This document shows positions 50,876 to 58,588 of a stretch of 64,000 nt of DNA, piece by piece; the first letter of the stretch is position 1; each line of letters starts with the position of its first letter. The DNA is from Selenomonas sp. F0473 (GTDB lineage Bacteria > Bacillota > Negativicutes > Selenomonadales > Selenomonadaceae): NCBI RefSeq assembly GCF_000315545.1, contig NZ_JH992902.1:779280-843279 (forward strand), read 5' to 3'. Under the pieces are notes generated by a model. That model searched no databases, had not been told where the DNA came from, and was given only the letters and a program-made list of their open reading frames with translations. The position numbers and the translations under genes were made by a program.

Positions 50876-53587
50876 TCAGTCGGCGCTGCGCGTGCCGCCC
50901 TCCGTTTTACGGTTCATGCGGCGCGCGGGACGCGGGGCGCGGCGCGGCTTCTCCGCGGTCTCCGCGCCCGTCCGCTGCTCTCGGTATCCCGGCGGGTCCG
51001 GCCATACGGCGCTGTTGAGCCCCGTCACGCGGACGCGGTGATAGTCCCGTACGCCACGGTCGTCGCCCGATCGGCCGCCGCCTGCACCGACACGCGAGGC
51101 ATCCGTGCGGGGACGTTCGGTTCTTCGCCCCTTCTTTGCGGGGCGGCTGCCGCTCTGTGTTTTGGCAGGCGCTTTTGGGGCGCTCGTCTGCACGGGGATA
51201 CTTGCGACGGCCGCCTTTGCGGCGCGCTCTCCGCGCTTCGTACGGCTGTTGCCCGCACCGTGTGCGCCGCGCGTCTTTTTGCGCCGTGCGCCGGGCGTGC
51301 TTTCCGCCGCGGCGACGGTCTCCGTCCCGCCTTTTTCCTTTTTCTTACGGGAACGGCCCCCGTTTTTCTCCCCGCCGCCCGTCTGCGCTTTCTGCGTCGG
51401 CTGCTTTGCGTTCTTTTTCACTGCGTTCGGATCGTAGACGCCGTTATCCTTCAATACGAAGTCGAGCGTTCGCGCCTGGACATCCGCGCGCGTGATGATG
51501 ATCGTCACGGTATCGCCGAGGCGGTAGCGCGTGCCCGTGCGCTCGCCGACCATCGCGTACTGCTCCTCAACGTAGCTGTAGTAGTCGTTCACCATCGTGG
51601 AGACGTGCACGAGCCCCTCGACGCCGTTGTCCAGTTCCACAAAGATCCCGAACGCGGTGACGCCGCTGACGACGCCCTCGTAGGTCTCGCCGACGAACTG
51701 CGCCATGTACTCGATCTTTTTCATATCCGTCGTCTCGCGTTCCGCCTCGACCGCGATGCGCTCGCGGGCGGAGGAGTGTTCCGCCGTCTCGGGCAGGAGG
51801 GCGCGCAGTTTCTCCCGCCGATCCGCGGGAATATGCCCCGTGGCGAACGTCTCGCGCAGGAGGCGGTGCACCATGAGGTCGGGATAGCGGCGAATGGGCG
51901 AGGTGAAATGCGTGTAATAGCGTGCGGCAAGGCCGAAATGCCCGAGGCTCTGCGTGCTGTAGCGCGCCTGCTGCATGGAGCGCAGGGCGACCGCCCCGAT
52001 GATCCGTTCCTCGGGTTTTCCCTTGACTTTATCAAGCACTTGCTGAATATCGCGGGAGCTGACCTTGCCGTCTTCGTCGACATGCAGGCGCAGGCCGAGC
52101 GCCGTGAGCAGAGTGCGGAAGCGCTCGATCTTTTCGGTATTCGGCTGCTCGTGCACGCGGTAGACGAACGGCTCTTCCTTCAGTTCCATATGACGCGCGA
52201 CCGTCTCGTTCGCGATCAGCATACACTCTTCGATGATGGATTCTCCGACGGAGCCCGTACGTTTGACGAGACCGATAGGATGTCCCGCCGCGTCGAGTTT
52301 GACCTTCACCTCGGGCAGCTCGAAGTCGATGGAGCCGCGGCGGTGCCGCTTCGCGCGGAGCGCCTCGCGCAGCCGCCGCAGCGTCTCGAGCATGGGGCGG
52401 ATATCCGCGTTGTCCGCCGTGAACGGCTCCTCTCCCGCGAGCACCTTGTTCACGAGCGTATAGGTCAGCCGCCGCGCCACATGAATGACGCACGGCACAA
52501 TCTCGTAGTTCTTTACCTCGCCGTCCGCGCCGATCTCCATCTCGCACGCCATCGAGAGGCGGTCGACACCCTCGTTGAGGCTGCAAATGCCGTTGGAGAG
52601 TTCCTTCGGCAGCATGGGAATCACGCGGTCGACGAGGTAGACGCTCGTCCCGCGCCGCGCCGCCTCCACGTCGAGCGGTTCGCCCGCGCGGACGTAGTGA
52701 CTGACGTCCGCGATGTAGACGCCGAGGAAGAACCCGCCGTCCTTCTCATAGGCATAGATGCCGTCGTCGATGTCCTTCGTGTCCTCGCCGTCGATCGTGA
52801 CGATGGGGAAATCGCGCCGGTCGCGGCGCCCTTCGTACTCGGCTGGCAACGGGTTCTCCGGACAGCACGCCGCCGCCGCGGCAGCCTCCGGTGGGAATTT
52901 CTCGTCCAGGTCGTAGGCGCGCATGACGGCGAGCACGTCGACGCCGGGATCGCCCGCGGCGCCGAGCACTTCGACGACGCGTCCTTCGGCGCTGCGGCGC
53001 TGCTCCGGCCATTTTGTGATCTCGACGACGACCTTGCTGCCCGTCTTGGCGCCGCCAAAATCCTTTTTCAGGACGAATACGTCGCGCCCGATCTTCGCGC
53101 TGTCGGGCGTGACGAAACCGAACGCCTTGCTGCGCTCGAACGTGCCGACGATACGTGTGTTCGCACGTTCGAGAATGCGGATAATCTCGCCCTCGCGCGC
53201 CCGCCCCGGCTGCTCGGACGGGGTGACGCGCGCGACGACGCGGTCGCCGTGCATCGCCGTCGCGAGCGCGCCGCCCGGCACGAATACATCCGTCTCATCC
53301 TCCGTCTCGCGCACATCGGGGATGATGAAGCCGAACCCTTTCGGCGACATGGAGAGACGACCCACGACGAGGTTCATGCGGCTCGGCAGTCCGTAGAGAC
53401 CGCTGCGGTTGCGGATGACGGCGCCGTCCGCCTCGAGCGATGCGAGCGCATCCGAAAATACCGGCGTTTCCTCCCCGGAGAGCCGGAGCCCCGCCGCCAG
53501 TTCCTCCTCTTTCAGCGGGCGATAGGCGTCCTCCCGCATAAAGGCGCGGATGCGTTCTTTCACGATATCCAATTGTTCTTGTTCCAT
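50876..53587 (-). CDS. rnr: Ribonuclease R with a long basic C-terminal tail
   Basis: A 903-residue 3'-5' exoribonuclease: N-terminal winged helix (PLKEEELAAGLRLSGEETPVFSDALASLEADGAVIRNRSGLYGL), cold-shock domains (GRLSMSPKGFGFIIPD), the RNB catalytic domain with its aspartates (IVTIDGEDTKDIDDGIYAYE) and FTSPIRRYPDLMVHR, then an S1 domain (GVVSGVTAFGIFVELDNGVEGLVHVSTM). The last 170-180 residues form a low-complexity tail of Arg, Lys, Gly, Ala and Pro, about twice as long as in well-studied homologues. The tail may bind ribosomes, RNA or SmpB/tmRNA. The start follows AGAGGAT. It sits in the conserved secG-esterase-rnr-smpB order. Confidence 0.97.
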   Translation of the reverse strand: MEQEQLDIVKERIRAFMREDAYRPLKEEELAAGLRLSGEETPVFSDALASLEADGAVIRNRSGLYGLPSRMNLVVGRLSMSPKGFGFIIPDVRETEDETDVFVPGGALATAMHGDRVVARVTPSEQPGRAREGEIIRILERANTRIVGTFERSKAFGFVTPDSAKIGRDVFVLKKDFGGAKTGSKVVVEITKWPEQRRSAEGRVVEVLGAAGDPGVDVLAVMRAYDLDEKFPPEAAAAAACCPENPLPAEYEGRRDRRDFPIVTIDGEDTKDIDDGIYAYEKDGGFFLGVYIADVSHYVRAGEPLDVEAARRGTSVYLVDRVIPMLPKELSNGICSLNEGVDRLSMACEMEIGADGEVKNYEIVPCVIHVARRLTYTLVNKVLAGEEPFTADNADIRPMLETLRRLREALRAKRHRRGSIDFELPEVKVKLDAAGHPIGLVKRTGSVGESIIEECMLIANETVARHMELKEEPFVYRVHEQPNTEKIERFRTLLTALGLRLHVDEDGKVSSRDIQQVLDKVKGKPEERIIGAVALRSMQQARYSTQSLGHFGLAARYYTHFTSPIRRYPDLMVHRLLRETFATGHIPADRREKLRALLPETAEHSSARERIAVEAERETTDMKKIEYMAQFVGETYEGVVSGVTAFGIFVELDNGVEGLVHVSTMVNDYYSYVEEQYAMVGERTGTRYRLGDTVTIIITRADVQARTLDFVLKDNGVYDPNAVKKNAKQPTQKAQTGGGEKNGGRSRKKKEKGGTETVAAAESTPGARRKKTRGAHGAGNSRTKRGERAAKAAVASIPVQTSAPKAPAKTQSGSRPAKKGRRTERPRTDASRVGAGGGRSGDDRGVRDYHRVRVTGLNSAVWPDPPGYREQRTGAETAEKPRRAPRPARRMNRKTEGGTRSAD

Positions 53588-53612
53588 AATATCCTCTTTT
53601 TTCCGTTCCTAA

Positions 53613-54377
53613 TCAGTTCTGTGCTCCCTGTGCCGCTCCGTCCGATAAAAATGCCGCCGTTCGTTCAAACACGCGGTCCCGCACGTGGGCGTCCAGCGGC
53701 AGGAGGTGCCCCGCGTCCGGGAGGATGAATTTCTCACGATGCGCGCTCGCAACGTGTTCGTAAAGGTAGTCCGCGCTCCGCGGATCAGCCGTATGGTCGC
53801 GCGATCCGTGTACGATCAGGATCGGCACATGCACCTTTGCAAGTTCCGCGCGCGCCGCCTCGATCGTATCCACCACTTCGTGCACGGCGACGAGCGGCAT
53901 GCGCCGATAGGTGTTGTTCGCCCCCGCCGGGACATCGCGGAGTTTGCGCCGCGCCTTGGGCACATAACGGTCGACGCACGCCTCTCTCGTCGGCAGATGC
54001 CGCAGCCCCTGCTCGGGCGCGATGATGATCGGCGCGCAAAGGCTCACGACGCGCGCCACTTCTTTTTCCACAGAGAGCAGCATCGCAAAGACCGCTCCCA
54101 TCGAGTGTCCGACGGCGGAAATGCGGCCGCACAGGCCGCCGAGGATCGCGTAGCCGTCGCGCACGGAGTCCATCCAATCCTCCCGATCCGTACGGCTGAG
54201 ATCCTCGACCGTCGTCCCGTGTCCCGCCAGGCGTACGGCAAGCACGGTGAAATCCCGCGCGTTGAGGTATGCGCCGAGGAGACGTAGCTCCGCCGGCAGT
54301 CCCGTGAAGCCGTGAACGAGAAGCACGCCGTGCCGTCCGCCCGGGAGCAGGAACGGCTCCGCCCCACGCAAATGCAT
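53613..54377 (-). CDS. Alpha/beta-hydrolase carboxylesterase (Est30/YvaK-like)
   Basis: A 254-residue hydrolase. Catalytic serine in AVGHSMGAV; aspartate in HGSRDHTADP; histidine in DAGHLLPLD. The opening LLPGGRHGVLLVHGFTGLPAELRLLGAYLNARDFTVLAVRLAGHG is typical of the monoacylglycerol-lipase/carboxylesterase group. In Bacillus the homologue lies between secG and rnr, as here, but its natural substrate is unknown. The start follows GGGAGGGG. Confidence 0.93.
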   Translation of the reverse strand: MHLRGAEPFLLPGGRHGVLLVHGFTGLPAELRLLGAYLNARDFTVLAVRLAGHGTTVEDLSRTDREDWMDSVRDGYAILGGLCGRISAVGHSMGAVFAMLLSVEKEVARVVSLCAPIIIAPEQGLRHLPTREACVDRYVPKARRKLRDVPAGANNTYRRMPLVAVHEVVDTIEAARAELAKVHVPILIVHGSRDHTADPRSADYLYEHVASAHREKFILPDAGHLLPLDAHVRDRVFERTAAFLSDGAAQGAQN

Positions 54378-54491
54378 CGCTGTCCCCTCCCACGTTTCGA
54401 AAAAAATCCCTGCGCCGCAGGAACGGCAACAGGGAAAATCCCTATGTAAATCGTCGGTTCACCGTCGGCGCGCAAAGCCGCGCCGCAGCCG

Positions 54492-54719
54492 TCAGCTCGA
54501 CATCCGCGCGATCACGATCGTAATCACGCCGAACAGAATCGCGAACACCACGGTCACGCGCGCAAGCAGCGCGTCCATTCCGCGCGCCTTGCCCGAAAAC
54601 ACTGTGTCGCCGCCGCCGTCGAGGCCGCCCATACCGGCGGACTTCGCCTCCTGACCGAGGATGGACGCGATGAGAATGATCGCGACGATCGCGTCAAGCA
54701 CCATTAAGAGTGTGAGCAA
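54492..54719 (-). CDS. secG: Preprotein translocase subunit SecG
   Basis: A 75-residue SecG with two membrane segments (LLMVLDAIVAIILIASILGQ and ARVTVVFAILFGVITIVIARM) and the conserved linker GLDGGGDTVFSGKARGMDALLARVT. It enhances SecYE-driven export. It uses a TTG start at 54717-54719 with AGGAGG 9 bases upstream. It is first in the secG-esterase-rnr-smpB order. Confidence 0.96.
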   Translation of the reverse strand: MLTLLMVLDAIVAIILIASILGQEAKSAGMGGLDGGGDTVFSGKARGMDALLARVTVVFAILFGVITIVIARMSS

Positions 54720-54801
54720 GAAAAAGCTCCTCCTTTGTCAACATATTATCATACAGCGTTCATGATACCATAAAGGGCGCTGTACACGCAAGGGAAATGT
54801 A

Positions 54802-56103
54802 TCACCCGCGTCCCGCTTGCTCGGTCATCGCCGCCGCGAGGGCCGCGCCCAGCCCCGAGCCGCCGCCCGCGAAGATCGTGTCGACGAGGGGGGCATCCTC
54901 TCCGAGCAGTTCGGAGAAGGCACGCCTCATGTTCTCCCCGACGTACGGCATCTTCTCGTAAAGCGAGCCGTCCACGGCGATATGCTGGCGGCGGATCTTG
55001 CCCGCGCCCGCAGTCTGCCATACGGTTCCGACGAAGGTCGCTGCGATGAGCCGCACAGAGCGGACGACGATCGCGCGCGCCAATTCCCGTACGAGTACGG
55101 CGTCCTCCGCCGCAAGCGTCCGTCCCGTTGCCGTGCGGACGATGTCGGCCGCAGCGTGCGCCCGCTCGCTTTGATCCTCGAGGATCCGGCCAATATCGAC
55201 GCTGCCGAATCCCCGGCGCCGCTCCGGCGTGCCGAGCAGCTCCGCGAGCACCATGTCGAAGAGGACGCCCATATAGCGTCCTGCCACCATCTTCTCGAGG
55301 CGCTGCTCCCCCGGCTTCTCGGAGGCCTCGTCGAGCGCCGTATCGAAGCGGTTCGGCGTGAGTTTTTGAAAACCGCCCGACTCCATATTGAGGATCGTCG
55401 GCTGCGCGGCGCTCCCCGCGTAGGGTTCGAGATAGCAGGTGTTGTGCCCCGTGGCGTAAATGGCGCCGATCTCGGTATCCCCGTTGATATAGGCGGCGGA
55501 AAGCAGAACCGCAACCGCATCGTTGACGACGGCGTTCGGCGTGACGTTCGTCAGCCCGCGGCGCACGAGCGCGTCTTTGAGCAGATCGTTGACAACCGCC
55601 CCCTCGACGCCGCGCACGGCAAATTCCTTCGTCCAGATGATGAGCCGCGCGTCGTAGATATTCGTCTGCGCCGAGGGGAAGGAAAACGTATGGCCGAGGA
55701 GATACGGCGTCTTTTGATCTCCGCCGATCGCCTCGTCCACCAGCGCCGCCAGGAAGTCAAACAGCTGCTCCGCCGTCGCCCCCGCGCCGACGTAGTCGTA
55801 GGATCTGTCCACTTTGAGCGGTTTTGCAACTTGGGTGAGCGTCTCGTAGGTCCCGTTGCCCTCGAGGCGATAGAGCAGGACGCGCACATTCGTCCCGCCG
55901 AAATCGAGCGCAAGATAGTCTCCGCGCTCCTCGCCCGTCGGCAGCCCCAGATAGGACGGGAGCATACGCAGCGAGGAGTCGGGCGACCCCGCCAGCCCCA
56001 AGCGCATATCGTGGCGGAAATCCGCCGCGACCTCTCTCAGATGCGCCGGATCGACGGTAAAGGCGGCGATGATCTCGTCAAACTTTCCCCTGTCAAAGGC
56101 CAT
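54802..56103 (-). CDS. Hexokinase of the eukaryotic type (hexokinase 1/2 fold)
   Basis: A 433-residue sugar kinase. The motifs are those of the eukaryotic hexokinase family rather than ROK glucokinases: LALDFGGTNVRVLLYRLEG (phosphate 1), LGHTFSFPSAQT, IIWTKEF (sugar-binding), NDAVAVLLSAAY (connect-Asp), IGAIYATGHNTCYLEPY (phosphate 2), NMESGGFQKL and DEASEKPGEQRLEKMVAGRYMG, and IFAGGGSGLGAALAAAM (adenosine). It phosphorylates glucose and other hexoses with ATP. It begins three bases after the CorC gene stop, after AAGGAGGAATAGGG, so it is probably co-transcribed with it. Such enzymes occur in some anaerobic bacteria but are unusual. Confidence 0.9.
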   Translation of the reverse strand: MAFDRGKFDEIIAAFTVDPAHLREVAADFRHDMRLGLAGSPDSSLRMLPSYLGLPTGEERGDYLALDFGGTNVRVLLYRLEGNGTYETLTQVAKPLKVDRSYDYVGAGATAEQLFDFLAALVDEAIGGDQKTPYLLGHTFSFPSAQTNIYDARLIIWTKEFAVRGVEGAVVNDLLKDALVRRGLTNVTPNAVVNDAVAVLLSAAYINGDTEIGAIYATGHNTCYLEPYAGSAAQPTILNMESGGFQKLTPNRFDTALDEASEKPGEQRLEKMVAGRYMGVLFDMVLAELLGTPERRRGFGSVDIGRILEDQSERAHAAADIVRTATGRTLAAEDAVLVRELARAIVVRSVRLIAATFVGTVWQTAGAGKIRRQHIAVDGSLYEKMPYVGENMRRAFSELLGEDAPLVDTIFAGGGSGLGAALAAAMTEQAGRG

Positions 56104-56106
56104 GCC

Positions 56107-57450
56107 CTATTCCTCCTTGTGCGCGGCGGGCGCTTCCTCCAGTTCCGTTTCCGTATGCGGCAGCAGCACAAGCACGCGTGTGATGCGCACGCCGTCCACC
56201 TCCTCGACGAAGAACAGCGCCCCGTCATGCGCAGCCATATGCCCGACGCGCGGCGCTTCCCCGAGCCGGTCGTAGAGCCATCCGCCGATGCTGTCGACAT
56301 CCTCGTCCTCGATGCGTATGCCGAGGAGGTCGTCCACCTCTTCGAGCAATAGCTTCGCGTCGATGGAACCGAGGTCTTCGCCGCGCCACTCGAGGCTCTC
56401 GCGTTCCTCGTCGAACTCGTCGCGGATGTCGCCGACGATCTGCTCGACGATGTCCTCCACCGTCACCATTCCCGCCGTGCCTCCGTACTCGTCGACGACG
56501 ATGGCCAGCTGCGAGCCCTGCGACTGCATCGTTTGCAGGAGGACGCTGCCGTCCATACTCTCCGGGACGACGAGCGCCTTGCGGATATAGCGGCGCAGGT
56601 TGAGCCGTTCTCCGCGCATGAGCGGCAGGAGCAGGTCTTTCACATGGATAAAGCCGATGATGTGGTCCTTGTCCTCGTAGCAGACGGGATAGCGGGTCTG
56701 CTGTTCCTCGAGGATCGTCCGGATGCGCTCGGCGGGCGTGTCATCGAGGTAAAGACAAATCATGTCCGTACGCGGCACCATGATCTCGCGCGCGTTCAGC
56801 TCCGTGAACGAAAACACCTTGTCCACGAAATCCGCCTCGGTGCTGTTGATGAGCCCCTGCCGGTAGCTCTCCTTCATGAGGAGCCGGATCTCCTCCTCCG
56901 TATGCGCATCCTCGTTCTCGCCCGTGACCTCGTACCCGAGATGCCGGCTGATGCCGTTCGCGATGCTGTTCAGCACCCAGACGAAGGGTTTCATCACGCG
57001 GCCGAAGAGGACCATGGGAAACGCAATCGCGAGCATGATGTGCTCGACATTCGCGATTGCCATGGATTTCGGCGTCAGCTCGCCGAGCACGATGTGCATT
57101 GAGGTGATGAGCGTAAAGGCGACGGCCAGCGCGACCGTATGCCCCACATCGTCGGGCAGTCCCACGCCGCGCGTCAGCGGCAGGATGAGCTGCGCGACCG
57201 CGGGCTCGCCGACCCAGCCGAGGCCGAGCGAAGCGAGCGTGATGCCCAGCTGTGTGACCGAAAGCGACGAATCGAGATGATCCGTGAGCTGCTTGGCATA
57301 TTTTGCGCGGCTGCTCCCCTCCGCCATCAGCGTCTCGAGGCGCGACGACCGCATCTTAACGCAGCAGAATTCCCCCGCGACAAAGAAGCCGTTCATAAAG
57401 ATCAGAAAAACGACCAAGAGCAAATCGAGTATTGTGGGCACTATGTCCAC
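56107..57450 (-). CDS. CNNM/CorC-type membrane protein with CBS pair (HlyC/CorC family)
   Basis: A 447-residue protein: an N-terminal CNNM (DUF21) domain with membrane helices (LLLVVFLIFMNGFFVAGEFCCVKMRSSRLETLMAEG, QLGITLASLGLGWVGEPAVAQLI), two CBS domains (REIMVPRTDMICLYLDDTPAERIRTILEEQQTRYPVCYEDKDHIIGFIHVKDLL and the second pair), and a CorC_HlyC C-terminal domain (IDAKLLLEEVDDLLGIRIEDEDVDSIGGWLYDRLGEAPRVG). Members are linked to magnesium and cobalt efflux; some are called hemolysins by name only. It uses a GTG start with AAGGAGG upstream. It leads a two-gene unit with the hexokinase. Confidence 0.94.
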   Translation of the reverse strand: MDIVPTILDLLLVVFLIFMNGFFVAGEFCCVKMRSSRLETLMAEGSSRAKYAKQLTDHLDSSLSVTQLGITLASLGLGWVGEPAVAQLILPLTRGVGLPDDVGHTVALAVAFTLITSMHIVLGELTPKSMAIANVEHIMLAIAFPMVLFGRVMKPFVWVLNSIANGISRHLGYEVTGENEDAHTEEEIRLLMKESYRQGLINSTEADFVDKVFSFTELNAREIMVPRTDMICLYLDDTPAERIRTILEEQQTRYPVCYEDKDHIIGFIHVKDLLLPLMRGERLNLRRYIRKALVVPESMDGSVLLQTMQSQGSQLAIVVDEYGGTAGMVTVEDIVEQIVGDIRDEFDEERESLEWRGEDLGSIDAKLLLEEVDDLLGIRIEDEDVDSIGGWLYDRLGEAPRVGHMAAHDGALFFVEEVDGVRITRVLVLLPHTETELEEAPAAHKEE

Positions 57451-57483
57451 GGGATAAGTCCTCCTTCAGAGAATCATGGCGCG

Positions 57484-58587
57484 CTATTTTCGCGGCAATG
57501 CGCGCAGTTCAATCTCCATGCGCGCGGCGAGCGATTTCAGCCGCTCCATTTCCTTGTCGTCCGCGAGCGTGACGACCGCCCCCGCCTTCCCCGCGCGCGC
57601 CGTGCGCCCCGCGCGGTGACGGTAGGTGCGCGCGTCCGCGGGAAGATCGACGTTGACGACATAGTCCACGTCCTCGATGTCGAGCCCCCGCGCGGCGAGG
57701 TCGGTCGCAATCAGCAGCTCCGCGCGCCCCACGCGGATGGCCTCCAGTGCCGCGCGCCGCCGGTCCCGCCGCTCCCGCCCAAGGAGCGAGACGGCGCGGA
57801 TGCCCTCATAGCACAGTTTCTCCACTGCGCGTTCCGCATCGAAGCTGCGTCCGACAAAGACGAGCCCCCGACGAATCGGCAGACGGCGGGTCAATTTTTG
57901 CACCGTCTTTATTTTATCACGAAACGCCGCGCGATGATAGTAGTGTTCGCATCTTGCCGTCCCCTCCGCCGCACGGATCAGGCGCAGCGCGAAGAGTCCC
58001 TTCGCCGCGCGCACCGCCGCCGTCGGCGCCGTCGCCGAGAGCAGGAGCGCCTGCCGCTCACGCGGGAGCAGTCGGATGACGGCGCGCACGTCGTCTGCAA
58101 GCTGCTTGCCGAGCAGACGGTCGAACTCGTCGAGGACGAGGAGCTTTACGTCTGTGAGCCGCAGCTTTCCCATGCGGCTGAGCTCCAAGATGCGCGCGGC
58201 GGAGCCGGCGACAATCTGGGGTTTCTTTTTGAGCGCCTCGGCCTGCCGCTTGATATTCGCCCCGCCGATGAGCGCCTGCACCGCGACGGGAAACTCCGCC
58301 GCCTGTGCGAGATCGCGCGCGACGCCCGCGATCTGCACGGCAAGCTCGTGCGTCGGCGCGAGGATGAGCGTCTGCACCGCGCGCAGCTGCGGATCGACGC
58401 GCATGAATGCGGGCAGGAGATACGCGAGCGTTTTGCCCGTCCCCGTCGGCGCCGCGCCGATGAGGTTCTCCCCCGCGTGTGCAGGCGGAATAAACGCCTC
58501 CTGTATCGCGGTCGGCGCAGTGATGCCGCGTTTCTCAATCGCTGCGGCAAGCGTCTCCGGAACGCCGAGCTCTCCGAACGTACTCAT
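57484..58587 (-). CDS. DEAD-box RNA helicase (variant DEFD motif)
   Basis: A 367-residue helicase, short and without C-terminal extension. Motifs in order: Q motif (ITAPTAIQEAFIP), Walker A (AAPTGTGKT), LILAPTHELAVQIAG (Ia), a degenerate GSAAR in place of the usual TPGR (Ib), DEFD instead of DEAD (II), LLSATAP (III), LLIATDLAARGLDIEDVDYVVNVDLP (V) and YRHRAGRTARAG (VI). It unwinds RNA in ribosome biogenesis or decay. The ATG at 58585-58587 follows GGAGG and lies one base after the topB stop. Confidence 0.94.
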   Translation of the reverse strand: MSTFGELGVPETLAAAIEKRGITAPTAIQEAFIPPAHAGENLIGAAPTGTGKTLAYLLPAFMRVDPQLRAVQTLILAPTHELAVQIAGVARDLAQAAEFPVAVQALIGGANIKRQAEALKKKPQIVAGSAARILELSRMGKLRLTDVKLLVLDEFDRLLGKQLADDVRAVIRLLPRERQALLLSATAPTAAVRAAKGLFALRLIRAAEGTARCEHYYHRAAFRDKIKTVQKLTRRLPIRRGLVFVGRSFDAERAVEKLCYEGIRAVSLLGRERRDRRRAALEAIRVGRAELLIATDLAARGLDIEDVDYVVNVDLPADARTYRHRAGRTARAGKAGAVVTLADDKEMERLKSLAARMEIELRALPRK

Positions 58588-58588
58588 A

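Noticed and set aside
49526-53728. A 1400-codon plus-strand open frame opposite the amino-acid permease, smpB and rnr
   Set aside because: It is a shadow of GC-rich genes on the minus strand: composition is Arg- and Asp/His-heavy, no domain is recognisable, and the opposing genes have clear motifs.
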